Assembly (NCBI GenBank): GCA_021741245.1
Contig: JAIOYF010000001.1
Location: 372,001-436,000, forward strand
Source of the DNA: Paracoccaceae bacterium
GTDB lineage: Bacteria > Pseudomonadota > Alphaproteobacteria > Rhodobacterales > Rhodobacteraceae
Direction: 5' to 3'
Length of the DNA stretch: 64,000 bases
Part shown: positions 63,772-64,000 of the stretch, one piece after another
Layout of the letters: every line of letters starts with the position of its first letter
How positions within the stretch are numbered: position 1 is the first letter of the stretch
Notes under the pieces: generated by a model
The model's input: the letters and a program-made list of their open reading frames with translations, nothing else
The model's database searches: none
Told to the model about the DNA's origin: nothing
Made by a program: the position numbers and the translations under genes

Positions 63772-64000
63772 TCGATGATGTCCCCGCGCAAGATGAATTT
63801 GCAGTAGGCCACGGTCGAGACGAAACCCGTCATGGCAAACAGCAACGCCGCTTCAAAATTGATGCCGGATTTGGTCTTGATCCCGTAAAGCACGATCAGC
63901 GCGATCACGTTGACCACCATCGTATCCAACGCAAGGATGCGGTCGGGCACGCCGGGGGCGCGGAACACGCGGTAGACATTCATCGCAAGGCCGAAGCCAA
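63768..64000 (-). CDS. mnhF: Monovalent cation/H+ antiporter subunit F, partial
   Basis: The reading frame remains open at the window edge, so the N-terminus is outside. Visible are YRVFRAPGVPDRILALDT, the family signature of MnhF/PhaF, followed by two helices and the stop. It overlaps mnhG as ATGA. The remaining mnh subunits should lie beyond the end of the window. Confidence 0.88.
   Translation of the reverse strand, partial: GFGLAMNVYRVFRAPGVPDRILALDTMVVNVIALIVLYGIKTKSGINFEAALLFAMTGFVSTVAYCKFILRGDIIE

Overview
The window looks like chromosomal DNA of an alphaproteobacterium of the order Rhodobacterales. It is GC-rich (roughly 60%). Many gene products and neighbourhoods fit that group: a pyrB operon with a degenerate dihydroorotase partner and small membrane proteins, AzlC/AzlD followed by a DUF3775 protein, an ALDH16-type double aldehyde dehydrogenase, an Fe-S type photolyase/cryptochrome and a HrcA/CIRCE-controlled groESL. 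I cannot name a species. I see no rRNA, tRNA, CRISPR array, insertion sequence, integrase or prophage genes.

Layout. 1-10.2 kb: the 3' end of a photolyase/cryptochrome, a large secreted MORN-repeat protein, NAD+ synthase, a DUF4394 secreted protein with an ECF sigma/anti-sigma pair, then a minus-strand block (HSL-type esterase, PfkB kinase, Tat-exported metallo-hydrolase, zincin). 10.2-19.3 kb: GluRS, a MATE exporter, a tandem glycine riboswitch driving gcvT-gcvH-gcvP, then azlC-azlD. 19.3-26.3 kb: DUF3775, a zinc-finger thioredoxin, a NarL-type two-component system followed by a tiny secreted protein, Mn-type pyrophosphatase, metallo-hydrolase, TraB/GumN protein and a secreted unknown. 26.3-34.6 kb: CIRCE-groES-groEL, a glycosyltransferase, a parallel beta-helix protein, a PNPOx-like protein divergent from a SulP transporter. 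34.6-44.7 kb: an acetate/short-chain-acid island comprising acetyl-CoA synthetase, adenylate kinase, a two-gene Na+ symporter, a cNMP/CBS/DUF294 protein, a membrane protein, a receiver-only response regulator and a sensor pseudokinase fused to a DnaQ-like exonuclease. 44.8-51.1 kb: gshA, then a minus-strand operon from pyrB through three unknown genes and pyrC' to plsY. 51.2-58.1 kb: a uracil-DNA glycosylase without most of its Fe-S cysteines, a LysE exporter, MoaB and an RND efflux pair. 58.1-64 kb: a lone DsbD-alpha protein, YqgE, ALDH16, a small AT-richer winged-helix-like gene, deoC and the mnhG/mnhF end of a cation/proton antiporter operon.

How the genes work together. The glycine cleavage operon is controlled by glycine through the riboswitch. 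In the acs island, acetyl-CoA synthetase makes AMP and PPi, adenylate kinase recycles the AMP, the symporter supplies the acid, and the DUF294/receiver/pseudokinase-exonuclease genes look like a dedicated signalling module. This module is the most unusual system in the window: the histidine-kinase-like part of the last protein has Asp where the phospho-accepting His should be, while its C-terminal DEDDh exonuclease motifs are complete. Other points to revisit are a strong G-quadruplex motif in a hairpin loop upstream of the pyrophosphatase gene, two or three back-to-back palindromes between gcvH and gcvP, a perfect palindrome between groES and groEL, and the foreign-looking small gene between deoC and the ALDH16 gene.

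Start codons were chosen by hand from ribosome-binding sites and family alignments recalled from memory. No database search was run.
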